From positions 62,001 to 126,000 of the forward strand of contig NZ_VTPX01000008.1 in the NCBI RefSeq assembly GCF_008298015.1: a stretch of DNA of 64,000 bases, in the 5' to 3' direction. The notes under the pieces were generated by a model. It saw only the letters and a list, made by a program, of their open reading frames with translations. It was not told the origin of the DNA and did no database searches. A program made the translations under genes and the position numbers. Source of the stretch: Salinicola corii (GTDB lineage: Bacteria; Pseudomonadota; Gammaproteobacteria; Pseudomonadales; Halomonadaceae). Shown in pieces: positions 28,867 to 36,878 of this stretch (position 1 is the stretch's first letter; each line of letters opens with the position of its first letter).

Positions 28867-29766
28867 ATGTGCAATCTATCGCTGAACGTGATGTTGATGA
28901 CGGGGTTCGTGATCTGCTGGAGCTCGGGGTTCATCGGTAGTCGTCTGGCGGACGAGGCACCGATATCGGCGATGGACATGTTCGCCTGGCGCTTCATCGC
29001 CGCGACGCTGATCGCGTCACTGTGGTGGGCGCTGAGCCGCCAGCGCGGTGTCACGCCGACTGGCTGGTTGCGCGAGATGGGGGTCGGCGCGCTCACCATG
29101 GGTGGCTATCTGCTTGGCGTTGTGCTGGCCATCGGAGAAGGCGTCAGCGCCGGTGCCACTGCCTTGATCACCGCCCAACAGCCGCTGCTGGCAGCCGCGA
29201 TCACCACGCTCTGGCTGCGCGAACAGCTCCCCTGGGTCGCCTGGCTAGGCCTCGGTATCGCGGCGACCGGCGTCGCCTTGTGCATCGCAGGAGATTGGCA
29301 AGGGGCCGGCAGCGCGAGCGGCTGGGCCTATGCACTTCCACTGCTGGCGGTGATCAGCGTGACACTCGGTAGCATACTCGCCGCCCGGCGTCCGTCGGGC
29401 CTCGACATGCCGGCCACCCTGACGGCTCAGCTTGCCGCGGCGAGCCTGATCTTTCTGATCGCGGCACTCGGCGACGGACAGCTCGAGCGCCCTGGCAGCG
29501 AATTGATGACCTGGCAGACGCTGGGCTGGCTGATCGTGCTATCGAGCTTCGGCGGGTACGGCTTCTTTACCGCCTGCCTGCGTCGAGTCGGCGTCAACGC
29601 CGTGTCGAGCGCGATCTACATCACGCCACCGGTCACGCTGGCCTGGAGCGCATGGATGTTCGGCGAGAGCGTGGACACGCTCCAGCTCGGTGGCATGGCC
29701 CTGGCGCTGCTGGGCGTGGCGATCGCGCTGATCGCCCAGCACCGTTTCGGCACATTGGAGGCCTAG
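28867..29766 (+). CDS. EamA/DMT family transporter
   Basis: A 299-aa inner-membrane protein with ten predicted helices in two EamA repeats. The first repeat contains ICWSSGFIGSRLADEAPISAM, the second YGFFTACLRRVGVNAVSSAIYITPPVTL followed by a conserved GE (FGESVD). DMT proteins of this type usually export metabolites or amino acids. AAGGGG precedes the ATG at 28867. It is divergent from the LysR gene. Confidence 0.88.
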   Translation: MCNLSLNVMLMTGFVICWSSGFIGSRLADEAPISAMDMFAWRFIAATLIASLWWALSRQRGVTPTGWLREMGVGALTMGGYLLGVVLAIGEGVSAGATALITAQQPLLAAAITTLWLREQLPWVAWLGLGIAATGVALCIAGDWQGAGSASGWAYALPLLAVISVTLGSILAARRPSGLDMPATLTAQLAAASLIFLIAALGDGQLERPGSELMTWQTLGWLIVLSSFGGYGFFTACLRRVGVNAVSSAIYITPPVTLAWSAWMFGESVDTLQLGGMALALLGVAIALIAQHRFGTLEA

Positions 29767-29802
29767 CCCATCGAGGCGTCACCACGAGGGACGCCGGCGC
29801 GA

Positions 29803-30540
29803 TCAATCGCGGCGATAGATGAGATCCCAGACGCCATGCCCCAGGCGCTCGCCGCGCTGTTCGAACTTGGTCAGCGGGCGGAAGTCCGGGCGCTCAACGA
29901 ACGGTGCCGTTGCGACCGGCGCGGTATTGATGAAGCCCGGCGCCTCGGCCATCACCTCCGCCATGAATTCGGCGTAGCCCTGCCAGTCGGTCGCCATGTG
30001 CAGCTTGCCGCCCGGTTCGAGGCGGGAACGCACCAGCTCGACGAACGGCAACTGCACGATACGCCGCTTATGATGTTTCTTCTTGGGCCACGGGTCGGGG
30101 AAGAAGAGCTGCAGCGTGTCGATGCTCGCTTCCGGCAGGCAGTCCGCCAGCACGGCCAGCGCATCCTCGCGATAGACCCGCAGGTTGGTGAGCCCGCGCT
30201 TGTCCGCTTCGTCGAGCAGCTTGCCCACGCCGGGTGCGTGGACTTCGATACCGATGAAATCGGTCTCGGGATGGCGTTCCGCCTGTTCGACCAGCGACTT
30301 GCCCATGCCAAAACCGATCTCCACCACGCACGGGGCCTGGCGGCCAAACAACTGCTCGAGGTCCTGGCGGCCATCGGCCAGCGTCAACCCCCACTTGGGC
30401 CATGCGTCTTTCAAGCCGCGCTCCTGCGCCGCCGTCATGCGACCGGCACGCAGCACATAGCTTTTGATGCCACGGCGCGCGGGTATCTCGGGCGCACCGG
30501 CGGCGGGGGGTTCGGTATAAGGGGGCTTCTTGTCAGTCAT
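29803..30540 (-). CDS. trmB: tRNA (guanine-N7-)-methyltransferase
   Basis: A 245-aa SAM-dependent enzyme forming m7G46 in tRNA variable loops. It shows the SAM motif [24 protein letters not shown], and the family-specific [17 protein letters not shown] containing the catalytic Asp. It is the last gene of a thiS-thiG-trmB set, the same order as in pseudomonads. Confidence 0.95.
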   Translation of the reverse strand: MTDKKPPYTEPPAAGAPEIPARRGIKSYVLRAGRMTAAQERGLKDAWPKWGLTLADGRQDLEQLFGRQAPCVVEIGFGMGKSLVEQAERHPETDFIGIEVHAPGVGKLLDEADKRGLTNLRVYREDALAVLADCLPEASIDTLQLFFPDPWPKKKHHKRRIVQLPFVELVRSRLEPGGKLHMATDWQGYAEFMAEVMAEAPGFINTAPVATAPFVERPDFRPLTKFEQRGERLGHGVWDLIYRRD

Positions 30541-30641
30541 CCAGTGGGGTCAGCAGGCAAGTGAGGGGAAATGGCCGCCGGCTGGCGGCGGCCCTGTGTC
30601 GATCGACGCACAAGTCGACCGATGGGTCAGCTGAGGACAGC

Positions 30642-31439
30642 TCAGCCGTTGATCCGCCCGGCAAACGGCGAGGATGGGCTGGCGCTCGGGCGGCGCGGCA
30701 TGCGCTCGGCGAGAAACGCTTCGCGCCCGGCCTCGATCGCCTTGCGCATCGCGTTCGCCATCATCACCGGATGCCTGGCGTGGGCGATGGCGGAGTTCAT
30801 CAGTACGCCATCGCAGCCCATCTCCATCGCCAGCGCCGCATCGGACGCCGTGCCGATGCCCGCATCGACCAGTACCGGCACCTCAGCGTGCTCGAGGATG
30901 ATCGCCAGTGTCGCCGGATTGAGCAGGCCATTGCCGGAACCGATCAGCGAACCCAGCGGCATCACCGCACAGCAGCCACGCCGCTCCAGCTCCTTGGCTA
31001 CGATCGGGTCGTCGCTGGTGTAGACCATGACGTCGAAGCCGTCGTTGACGAGAGTCTCAGCGGCGGCGAGCGTCTCGACCACATTGGGATAGAGCGTCTT
31101 CTCGTCGCCCAGCACTTCCAACTTGACCAGGTTATGGCCGTCGAGCAGCTCACGGGCAAGTCGGCAGGTGCGCACGGCATCCTTGGCGGTATAGCAGCCG
31201 GCGGTATTGGGCAGCAGCGTATAGCGTGACGGCGGAATGGCGTCGAGCAGATTGGGCTCGTCCGGATTCTGGCCCAGGTTGGTCCGCCGAACCGCGAACG
31301 TCACCACGTCGGCAGCGCTGGCCTCGATCGCCGCGGCGGTCTCGTCAAAGTCGCGATATTTGCCAGTGCCGACCAACAGACGAGACGCAAAGCGACGTCC
31401 GGCCACGGTCAGCGGAGTGTCCTGGATCAACTGGGACAT
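30642..31439 (-). CDS. thiG: Thiazole synthase
   Basis: A 265-aa TIM-barrel enzyme that builds the thiazole phosphate moiety of thiamine from DXP, dehydroglycine and ThiS-thiocarboxylate. The Schiff-base lysine lies in [10 protein letters not shown] (K106), and phosphate-binding segments appear as [11 protein letters not shown] and [12 protein letters not shown]. It lies 33 bp downstream of thiS, its sulfur-carrier partner, on the same strand. DXP comes from dxs, whose C-terminus is at the right edge of this window. Confidence 0.95.
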   Translation of the reverse strand: MSQLIQDTPLTVAGRRFASRLLVGTGKYRDFDETAAAIEASAADVVTFAVRRTNLGQNPDEPNLLDAIPPSRYTLLPNTAGCYTAKDAVRTCRLARELLDGHNLVKLEVLGDEKTLYPNVVETLAAAETLVNDGFDVMVYTSDDPIVAKELERRGCCAVMPLGSLIGSGNGLLNPATLAIILEHAEVPVLVDAGIGTASDAALAMEMGCDGVLMNSAIAHARHPVMMANAMRKAIEAGREAFLAERMPRRPSASPSSPFAGRING

Positions 31440-31472
31440 GGGTGACTCTCCTGGTCATGGAACCGATGACAA

Positions 31473-31673
31473 TTAGCCACCGCCGATGGCATGCACGATC
31501 TCCACGCTGTCGCCGTCATTCAGGCGCGTCTGCGCGTGCAGACTGCGTGGCACGATCTCCTCGTTGACCTCGATGGCGATGCGCCGCCCTGCCAGGCCGA
31601 GCGACTCGACCAGTTGAGCCAGCGTCTGCTCGCCGTCGAGCTGACTGGGCTCACCGTTGAGCTGAATCTGCAT
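31473..31673 (-). CDS. thiS: Sulfur carrier protein ThiS
   Basis: A 66-aa ubiquitin-fold protein ending in the essential Gly-Gly (HAIGGG), which is adenylated and thiocarboxylated to deliver sulfur to ThiG. I chose the ATG at 31673, with GGGAGG upstream, giving MQIQLNGEPSQL. It heads the thiS-thiG-trmB operon. The 86-bp upstream gap holds no TPP riboswitch that I can see. Confidence 0.93.
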   Translation of the reverse strand: MQIQLNGEPSQLDGEQTLAQLVESLGLAGRRIAIEVNEEIVPRSLHAQTRLNDGDSVEIVHAIGGG

Positions 31674-31759
31674 GGCGGCCTCCCTAAAGCAGATTTCGAG
31701 GAGCCGCATTGTAGCGCCTCAGAGAGAATCAGGCATCCCGGCCAGGCGCCGCAAAGAAC

Positions 31760-33238
31760 TCATACGGTGCTTTCGCGTGCAGGCCAGACATCGGCATCGA
31801 CCTGCTCGGGACGCTTTAGCACGCCCTTGGGATCGAAGATCGGCTCGCGTACGCCATCCTTGCGCTGGCGCTCGTAATCCTTGAGCACGCGCAGGGCGAC
31901 AGGGCACAGCAGCAGAATGGCGACGAGGTTGGTCGTGGCCATCAAGCCCATAGCGAGATCAGCGAAGTCCCATACGAACTGCAGCTGCGCCACGGAACCG
32001 ATCATCACCATCGCCAGGACGGCAATACGTAGCACCGACACGGCAGCCTTGCTGCGGCTCCGGAACAGATATTCGATATTGATCTGCGAGTAGGAGAAGT
32101 TGGCAATGATCGAGGTGAAGGCAAACAGAAAGATGGCGATCGCGATGAAGATCTCGCCGAAGCTGCCGAGGTGATCGACCATCGCATCCTGGGTCAGCTG
32201 AATACCGACGATATCCTGCCCCGGAGAGCTGGTCATCAGACGTTCATAGACGCCGGAGAGCAGAATCACCACCGCGGTGCAGCTGCAGATCACCAGGGTA
32301 TCGATGAATACACCGAAGGATTGCACTAGCCCCTGCGCCGCCGGGTGCTTGACGTCGGCCTGTGCGGCGGCATTCGGTGCCGAGCCCATGCCCGCCTCGT
32401 TGGAAAACAGGCCGCGCTTGATGCCATTTTCCATCGCGATCTTGATGGTGTAACCCACCGCACCGCCGACGGCAGGACCGTAGCCGAAGGCGCTCTTCAC
32501 GATCAGCTCCAGCATGGCGGGCACTTCGCTGATATTCACCATCAGTACGTACAGCGCCACCAGGAAGTAACCGATGGCCATGATCGGCACGATCTTCTCG
32601 GCGGTGCGCGCCACGGACTTGAGCCCACCGTAGATGACCAGCCCTGTAATGATCACCAGCACGACGCCGGTCACCCAGTTGGGAATCGAGAACGCTTGGG
32701 AAAGGCCCTGCGCGATGGTATTGGACTGCGCGCCATTAAAGGCCAGACCGTAGGCGATCAGCAGGAAGGTCGCGAACAGCACGCTCATCCAGCGCTGCCC
32801 CAGCGCCCGTTCGATGTAGTACGCCGGACCGCCGCGGAAGACGCCATCCTCGTTGCGCTTCTTGTAAGTCTGGGCCAGGGTCGACTCAATGAACGAGGTG
32901 GCAAAGCCGACCAGCGCCGTCATCCACATCCAGAAGATCGCCCCGGGGCCACCGACCCATAGCGCGATGGCCACGCCTGCGAGGTTTCCGGTACCGACCC
33001 TGGCCGCCAGAGAGGTCGCAAAGGCCTGAAAGCCGCTGACGCCACTTCCGGCTCCCCGGCTGTTGAAGGTGACTCGCGCCATGTGACCGAACAGCCGGAA
33101 CTGCATGAAGCGCGTGAGCACGGTAAACAGGAGTCCGGCACCCAGCAGCAGATACAGGAGAATGTAAGTCCAGACAAAATCGCTGACCGGAGTCATGACG
33201 GCATAGACCGCGTCGTGAAGCGTGTTGATGAATTCCAT
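31760..33238 (-). CDS. Sodium:alanine/glycine symporter (AGCS family)
   Basis: A 492-aa membrane transporter with about 11 helices, importing alanine or glycine with sodium. Family signatures are GSGVSGFQAFATSLAARVGTGNLAGVA near residue 65-90, FWMWMTALVGFATSFIESTLAQ, and NEAGMGSAPNAAAQADVKHP. The first 40 residues form an extra helix, as usual. The gene is monocistronic, and a region with two strong palindromes lies behind its start. No glycine riboswitch is visible in the 109-bp leader. Confidence 0.93.
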   Translation of the reverse strand: MEFINTLHDAVYAVMTPVSDFVWTYILLYLLLGAGLLFTVLTRFMQFRLFGHMARVTFNSRGAGSGVSGFQAFATSLAARVGTGNLAGVAIALWVGGPGAIFWMWMTALVGFATSFIESTLAQTYKKRNEDGVFRGGPAYYIERALGQRWMSVLFATFLLIAYGLAFNGAQSNTIAQGLSQAFSIPNWVTGVVLVIITGLVIYGGLKSVARTAEKIVPIMAIGYFLVALYVLMVNISEVPAMLELIVKSAFGYGPAVGGAVGYTIKIAMENGIKRGLFSNEAGMGSAPNAAAQADVKHPAAQGLVQSFGVFIDTLVICSCTAVVILLSGVYERLMTSSPGQDIVGIQLTQDAMVDHLGSFGEIFIAIAIFLFAFTSIIANFSYSQINIEYLFRSRSKAAVSVLRIAVLAMVMIGSVAQLQFVWDFADLAMGLMATTNLVAILLLCPVALRVLKDYERQRKDGVREPIFDPKGVLKRPEQVDADVWPARESTV

Positions 33239-33320
33239 TTCGGAAGTCCTTATGGGTAACGATGACGTCGCAAGCGCTGGCAGGCGGCTGCCGAGGCGGT
33301 TTTTTACGCGCTAGACTGGC

Positions 33321-33346
33321 GGGCGTCAATTCCGCGGCTGACGCCC
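33321..33346. repeat. 8-bp inverted repeat upstream of the AGCS symporter gene
   Basis: GGGCGTCA and TGACGCCC are separated by 10 bases. It lies two bases from the larger palindrome that follows. It may be an operator of the symporter gene or part of the same extragenic element. Confidence 0.5.
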
Positions 33347-33347
33347 C

Positions 33348-33403
33348 TAGGGCTTGTTGACACTATGCGCCGCGAGCCGCGTGAATAGTGTCAACAGGCC
33401 CTA
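33348..33403. repeat. 56-bp extragenic palindrome with 19-nt arms
   Basis: TAGGGCTTGTTGACACTAT is mirrored by ATAGTGTCAACAGGCCCTA with one G-T mismatch, around an 18-nt GC-rich centre. It looks like two insertion-sequence terminal repeats with nothing between, that is a minimal MITE or REP-type element. There is no T-tract, so it is not an obvious terminator. Confidence 0.7.
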
Positions 33404-33432
33404 AAGCATAGCCGCCATCAAGGAGTCGCAAC

Positions 33433-33813
33433 ATGCACCAAAAGTGGGCCTGGAGTTTCGCTGCCCTGAGCGGGTTCGTTCTTGTGGCGGCCGGTGCCTT
33501 CGGCGCCCATGCGCTGGCCAACACACTCTCTCCGCGCGATCTCGAAGTCTTTCATACCGCCGTGCGCTACCAGGCCTGGCACACCCTGGCCGTCATGACC
33601 GTGCTCGCCTGGCATGGGCAACGCGCCCTGCGGGGGCAGATGCTCGCCGTCGGGCTTTGGTTTGCGGGGATGGTGCTGTTCAGCGGCTCGCTCTACTGCC
33701 TGGTGCTCGGTGGCATACGGCCGCTGGGGATCGTCACGCCCTTCGGCGGTCTGCTGTTGATGGCGGGCTGGCTGGTGTTGGCGTGGAGCGCCTGGCGTCA
33801 GCGGCCGGCATAG
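33433..33813 (+). CDS. DUF423 family membrane protein (YgdD-like)
   Basis: A 126-aa inner-membrane protein with four predicted helices. The family pattern is clear: GAFGAHALAN, then VRYQAWHTLAV and FSGSLYCLVL...PFGGLLLMAGW. Its function is unknown in all bacteria I know of. AAGGAG precedes the ATG by 9 bases. It is followed by 190 bp that include a thioesterase gene fragment. Confidence 0.88.
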   Translation: MHQKWAWSFAALSGFVLVAAGAFGAHALANTLSPRDLEVFHTAVRYQAWHTLAVMTVLAWHGQRALRGQMLAVGLWFAGMVLFSGSLYCLVLGGIRPLGIVTPFGGLLLMAGWLVLAWSAWRQRPA

Positions 33814-33901
33814 ATCGAAAAAGAGATACGAGAAAAGAGAATCGATGCTGGAGCGCGCCTGGGCAGGGCTCTACGAATGGCCTTGGCAATAGCGCCAGCG
33901 A

Positions 33902-33979
33902 TCAATTGTCCCGATTCGGCAGCACATACGTTGTCTTTATCAGAGCGACGGGCTCGTCGTCGCCAGAGGATAACAAGAA
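33902..33979 (-). pseudogene. 3' fragment of a PaaI-like thioesterase gene
   Basis: On the minus strand, one frame ends SSGDDEPVALIKTTYVLPN, then RDN and a stop. The intact thioesterase at 36305-36721 ends STGDNEPVALVTATYVLPD, then RDD. The similarity holds at DNA level over roughly 75 bp, including the stop region, and then breaks. An in-frame stop bounds the fragment upstream. It is a decayed copy on the far side of the LysR/MFS pair. Confidence 0.7.
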
Positions 33980-34003
33980 TCAATATGGTGGCATCGACCA
34001 AGA

Positions 34004-34921
34004 CTACGTTGTGAGCGTCGATGTTGGACCTGTCATCGGAGGGAGAGCGAATTGCCGACCGACCCAGTCGATGACGCGCCAGCAGGCCTCCGAATGCGCG
34101 GATTGGTCATTGAAGACCACCTCATAGATAGCGCCGGTAGGATAGTGAGCTCCCAGCGGCGCGGACAGGCGCCCCGATGTCAGCAGGGCGTTGGCCAGCG
34201 GCGTACGCCCTATGGCCACGGCATAACCCTGCGCCGCCGCCTCCAGCGTCAGGGTGGAATCGGCCAATCGCTCGGTCCGCGCGGAAAGTGCGACCGGCTC
34301 ATCCAGAGTGCGCTGCCAGAGAGACCATTCTTCATAATGAGCGTCGTTGATGAGGCGCCGCATTTCCCTCAGTGCCGACGGCTGCGTTCGCAGCCTCTCG
34401 GCCAGCGACGGGGCGCAGACCGGAAAGGCATACTCCGGCAACGTCAGCATGGCCTGCTCGCAGGAGCGGCCATCGGCGCGATAGCGGATCGCCAGATCGA
34501 TACCGTCGCGGCGTAAATCCAGCGTCCGATTGGTCGTGACCAAGCGCAGTTCGACCTCCGGCAACGCCTGCTCGAAAGCCGTGATGGCTGGCACCAGCCA
34601 CAGCGTCGCGAGCACCGGTGGCAACGTCAGCACGACATGGTGGGTTAGCGGCTCGGCAACGAATTCCGTCGTTGCCTGGTCAATGTGTTGAAACGGCTCG
34701 CGCAGCCGGCTCACATAGCGCAGTGCCAGCGGAGTCAGCTCGATGCCGCGTCCTTTACGTTCCAGCAGTGTCCGCCCCAAACGTCGCTCCAGGTCCTTGA
34801 GCAGGTGACTGACAGCCGATTCCGAGCGGCCGATGTGTCGTGCGGCTGCGCGGATGCTGCCACGATCGGCCACGGCGACCAAGACATGCAGGGCATGATA
34901 GGGAAGTGTGCTTCGCGTCAT
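34004..34921 (-). CDS. LysR family transcriptional regulator (GcvA-like)
   Basis: A 305-aa regulator with an N-terminal HTH (ALHVLVAVADRGSIRAAARHIG, then SAVSHLLKDLERRLGRTLLER) and an effector domain with LDLRRDGIDLAIRYRADG, a string typical of the GcvA/AmpR-like branch. It is divergent from the MFS transporter with about 103 bp between, and so is its likely regulator. Together they form a two-gene module flanked by an intact thioesterase gene and a decayed copy of its 3' end, which suggests insertion or recombination. Confidence 0.88.
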   Translation of the reverse strand: MTRSTLPYHALHVLVAVADRGSIRAAARHIGRSESAVSHLLKDLERRLGRTLLERKGRGIELTPLALRYVSRLREPFQHIDQATTEFVAEPLTHHVVLTLPPVLATLWLVPAITAFEQALPEVELRLVTTNRTLDLRRDGIDLAIRYRADGRSCEQAMLTLPEYAFPVCAPSLAERLRTQPSALREMRRLINDAHYEEWSLWQRTLDEPVALSARTERLADSTLTLEAAAQGYAVAIGRTPLANALLTSGRLSAPLGAHYPTGAIYEVVFNDQSAHSEACWRVIDWVGRQFALPPMTGPTSTLTT

Positions 34922-35024
34922 TTCAACACCTGAAAAAACTGCAGGTTTTGACGTCGTATTACGCGATCGTCGCTGCGAGCCCCGGCGACTACTATGTCAG
35001 CAAATTCCAACAGCGGCGAGCCTC

Positions 35025-36242
35025 GTGAAAACCTGCGACAATCACATCTCTGGCAAAGCCCGTATCTTGCTGGTCTTTACTCCCTTCATGCTGGCCTACC
35101 TGATCTCGGAGCTCTATCGCAACGTCAATGGCGTGATCGCGCCGGCACTGCGCCAGAACCTTAATATCGGTCCCGAGCAGTTGGGACTTCTCTCCAGCGT
35201 CTTTCTGTTGGCACTGGCGCTGGTGCAGATCCCGGCAGGCCTGCTGCTGGATCGTTGTGGCTCGCGCCGAACCGTCGCTTCCTTCATGGTCGTGGCAGCA
35301 CTAGGCGCCTGGCTGTTCACCCTTCCGGACTACCGGGCCGCCCTAGCCGGGCGGCTGCTGATGGGGGTGGGGCTGGGCGCCTGCTGGGCGGGCGCGTACC
35401 GGGCCAATGTGTTGTGGTGGCCCGCCGAGCGGCTGGCGCTGGCGAATGGTGCGCTGCTGGGTCTGTCAGGATTGGGTGCGCTACTGGCCACCCTGCCCAC
35501 CGAGATGCTGCTTCAGATGCTCGATTGGCAAACGCTCTTCCAAGCGCTGGCGGCTGTTACGCTGCTACTGGCTTTATTGATCTGGACAGTGGTGCCTACC
35601 CATCCCAGCGAGCGCGAGGCCGGTGGGGCTTCCTTGGACGGGCTAATGGCGGTGATGCGCCACCCCCTGTTCATGCGACTCTGGCCGATGACATTGCTGT
35701 GCGAAGGTAGTTGGCTGGCCTGGCAAGGGCTCTGGGCGGGCGGCTGGATGCGCGAGGTCGTCGGGTTGAGCGAGAGAGTCACTGCCCTCTACCTGCTGGG
35801 ATTGGCGACAGCCATCGTCGTAGGCCAACTGTTACTCAGTGCGATCACCGACCGCTTGCTTCAGCGTGGCGTGCCGTTGATTCGACCGATGAGAATCATG
35901 TCGATCGGTTTCGTGGCGGTGCAGGGCATGATCGTCTGGCTACCGCTGCCTGGAATCAATCTGCTGTGGATCGCATTCGGGCTGCTCACCGTCGGCCCTA
36001 TTCTCACCTACGCCTGGCTCGCTGCCGAATTACCGTCACATCTCTCCGGACGACTGATCAGCCTGCTCAATATGGCCGCAACCTTGGGCGGATTTATGCT
36101 CCAGTACGCCGTGGGTTGGATGATAGAACTCTGGCCGCCAACGAACGGGCACTATCCGGACGCCGCTTGGCGCTGGACCTTTTCGCTGGTGATCGCCCTC
36201 CAAATACTCGCCGTGGGACGCCTATGGCGTCTACCACATTGA
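35025..36242 (+). CDS. MFS transporter
   Basis: A 405-aa protein with about 12 helices. The loop 2-3 motif appears as LLLDRCGSRRTV, and helices 1-2 carry ISELYRNVNGVIAPAL, a pattern found in MFS proteins annotated as sugar-phosphate or organic-anion carriers. The substrate is unknown. I chose the GTG at 35025 (VKTCDNHISG) with a weak GGCGAG upstream, as it gives a normal N-terminus; the frame remains open upstream into the LysR gene. Lower GC than its neighbours is possible but was not measured. Confidence 0.8.
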   Translation: MKTCDNHISGKARILLVFTPFMLAYLISELYRNVNGVIAPALRQNLNIGPEQLGLLSSVFLLALALVQIPAGLLLDRCGSRRTVASFMVVAALGAWLFTLPDYRAALAGRLLMGVGLGACWAGAYRANVLWWPAERLALANGALLGLSGLGALLATLPTEMLLQMLDWQTLFQALAAVTLLLALLIWTVVPTHPSEREAGGASLDGLMAVMRHPLFMRLWPMTLLCEGSWLAWQGLWAGGWMREVVGLSERVTALYLLGLATAIVVGQLLLSAITDRLLQRGVPLIRPMRIMSIGFVAVQGMIVWLPLPGINLLWIAFGLLTVGPILTYAWLAAELPSHLSGRLISLLNMAATLGGFMLQYAVGWMIELWPPTNGHYPDAAWRWTFSLVIALQILAVGRLWRLPH

Positions 36243-36304
36243 GTTCTCCAAAGATTGGGCATGAGAATAAACAGGCGTGTTCACCGTAACCGAGAGGCCC
36301 TCGA

Positions 36305-36721
36305 TCAATCGTCGCGATCCGGCAGCACGTAGGTCGCGGTGACCAGCGCCACGGGCTCGTTGTCGCCGGTGGAAAAGAGCTGCACCTCGCCTACCGCCAA
36401 CCGCTGGCCGAGCTTGAGAATGCGCGCGTTGGCGATCAGGTCCCGGTCGCCGCGGGCGCGGCGCAGGAAGTGGCAGTTGAGGCTGCTGGTCACCGCCATC
36501 GCTTCCGGCCCGATCTGGGCCAGGACCGCCACGTAGAGACAGACATCGGCAAGGTTCACCATCGACGGGCCGGAGACACAGGCGCCTGGGCGCAGGTGCT
36601 CGTCCTCGATCGCCAGGCTCATGGTCGCCCGCATATGATCGACGGCTTCGATGGTGCCCTGACGCTGGGGAAAGACATCATCGAGGAAATCCTCGATTTC
36701 GGCGGCGGTCATCACGGTCAT
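36305..36721 (-). CDS. PaaI family hotdog-fold thioesterase
   Basis: A 138-aa acyl-CoA thioesterase-like protein. It shows a hotdog core: RPGACVSGPSMVNLADVCLYVAVLAQIG (the helix with the catalytic acidic residue), VTSSLNCHFLRRARGDRDLIANARI, and a last strand ALVTATYVLP. The ATG at 36721 has GGGAG upstream; another Met lies three codons later. A partial copy of its 3' end lies at 33902-33979. The natural substrate is unknown. Confidence 0.85.
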   Translation of the reverse strand: MTVMTAAEIEDFLDDVFPQRQGTIEAVDHMRATMSLAIEDEHLRPGACVSGPSMVNLADVCLYVAVLAQIGPEAMAVTSSLNCHFLRRARGDRDLIANARILKLGQRLAVGEVQLFSTGDNEPVALVTATYVLPDRDD

Positions 36722-36829
36722 CGGGCTCTCCCTGGATGGCTGTTCGACGGGTGGCGCAGCATCGACGGGAACAACGGCGCCGCCGTCAAGATAGCGCAAG
36801 CCACCGTGAAGTCACAGAGGAAAGAGGCT

Positions 36830-36863
36830 GAGCGCCACTTGCCCAGCAAAGCAAGCGGCGCTC
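36830..36863 (-). terminator. Hairpin after glcB
   Basis: GAGCGCCACTTGC pairs with GCAAGCGGCGCTC (one mismatch) around an 8-nt loop, 16 bp past the glcB stop. The minus-strand sequence after it is pyrimidine-rich but has no clean T run. Confidence 0.55.
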
Positions 36864-36878
36864 TTGGTTCTTATCTCT

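Noticed and set aside
31674-31759. Possible TPP riboswitch before thiS
   Set aside because: The gap is only 86 bp and shows none of the conserved TPP-aptamer strings such as CTGAGA.
33239-33347. Possible glycine riboswitch before the AGCS symporter
   Set aside because: I could not find the paired aptamer motifs; the leader instead contains an inverted repeat.
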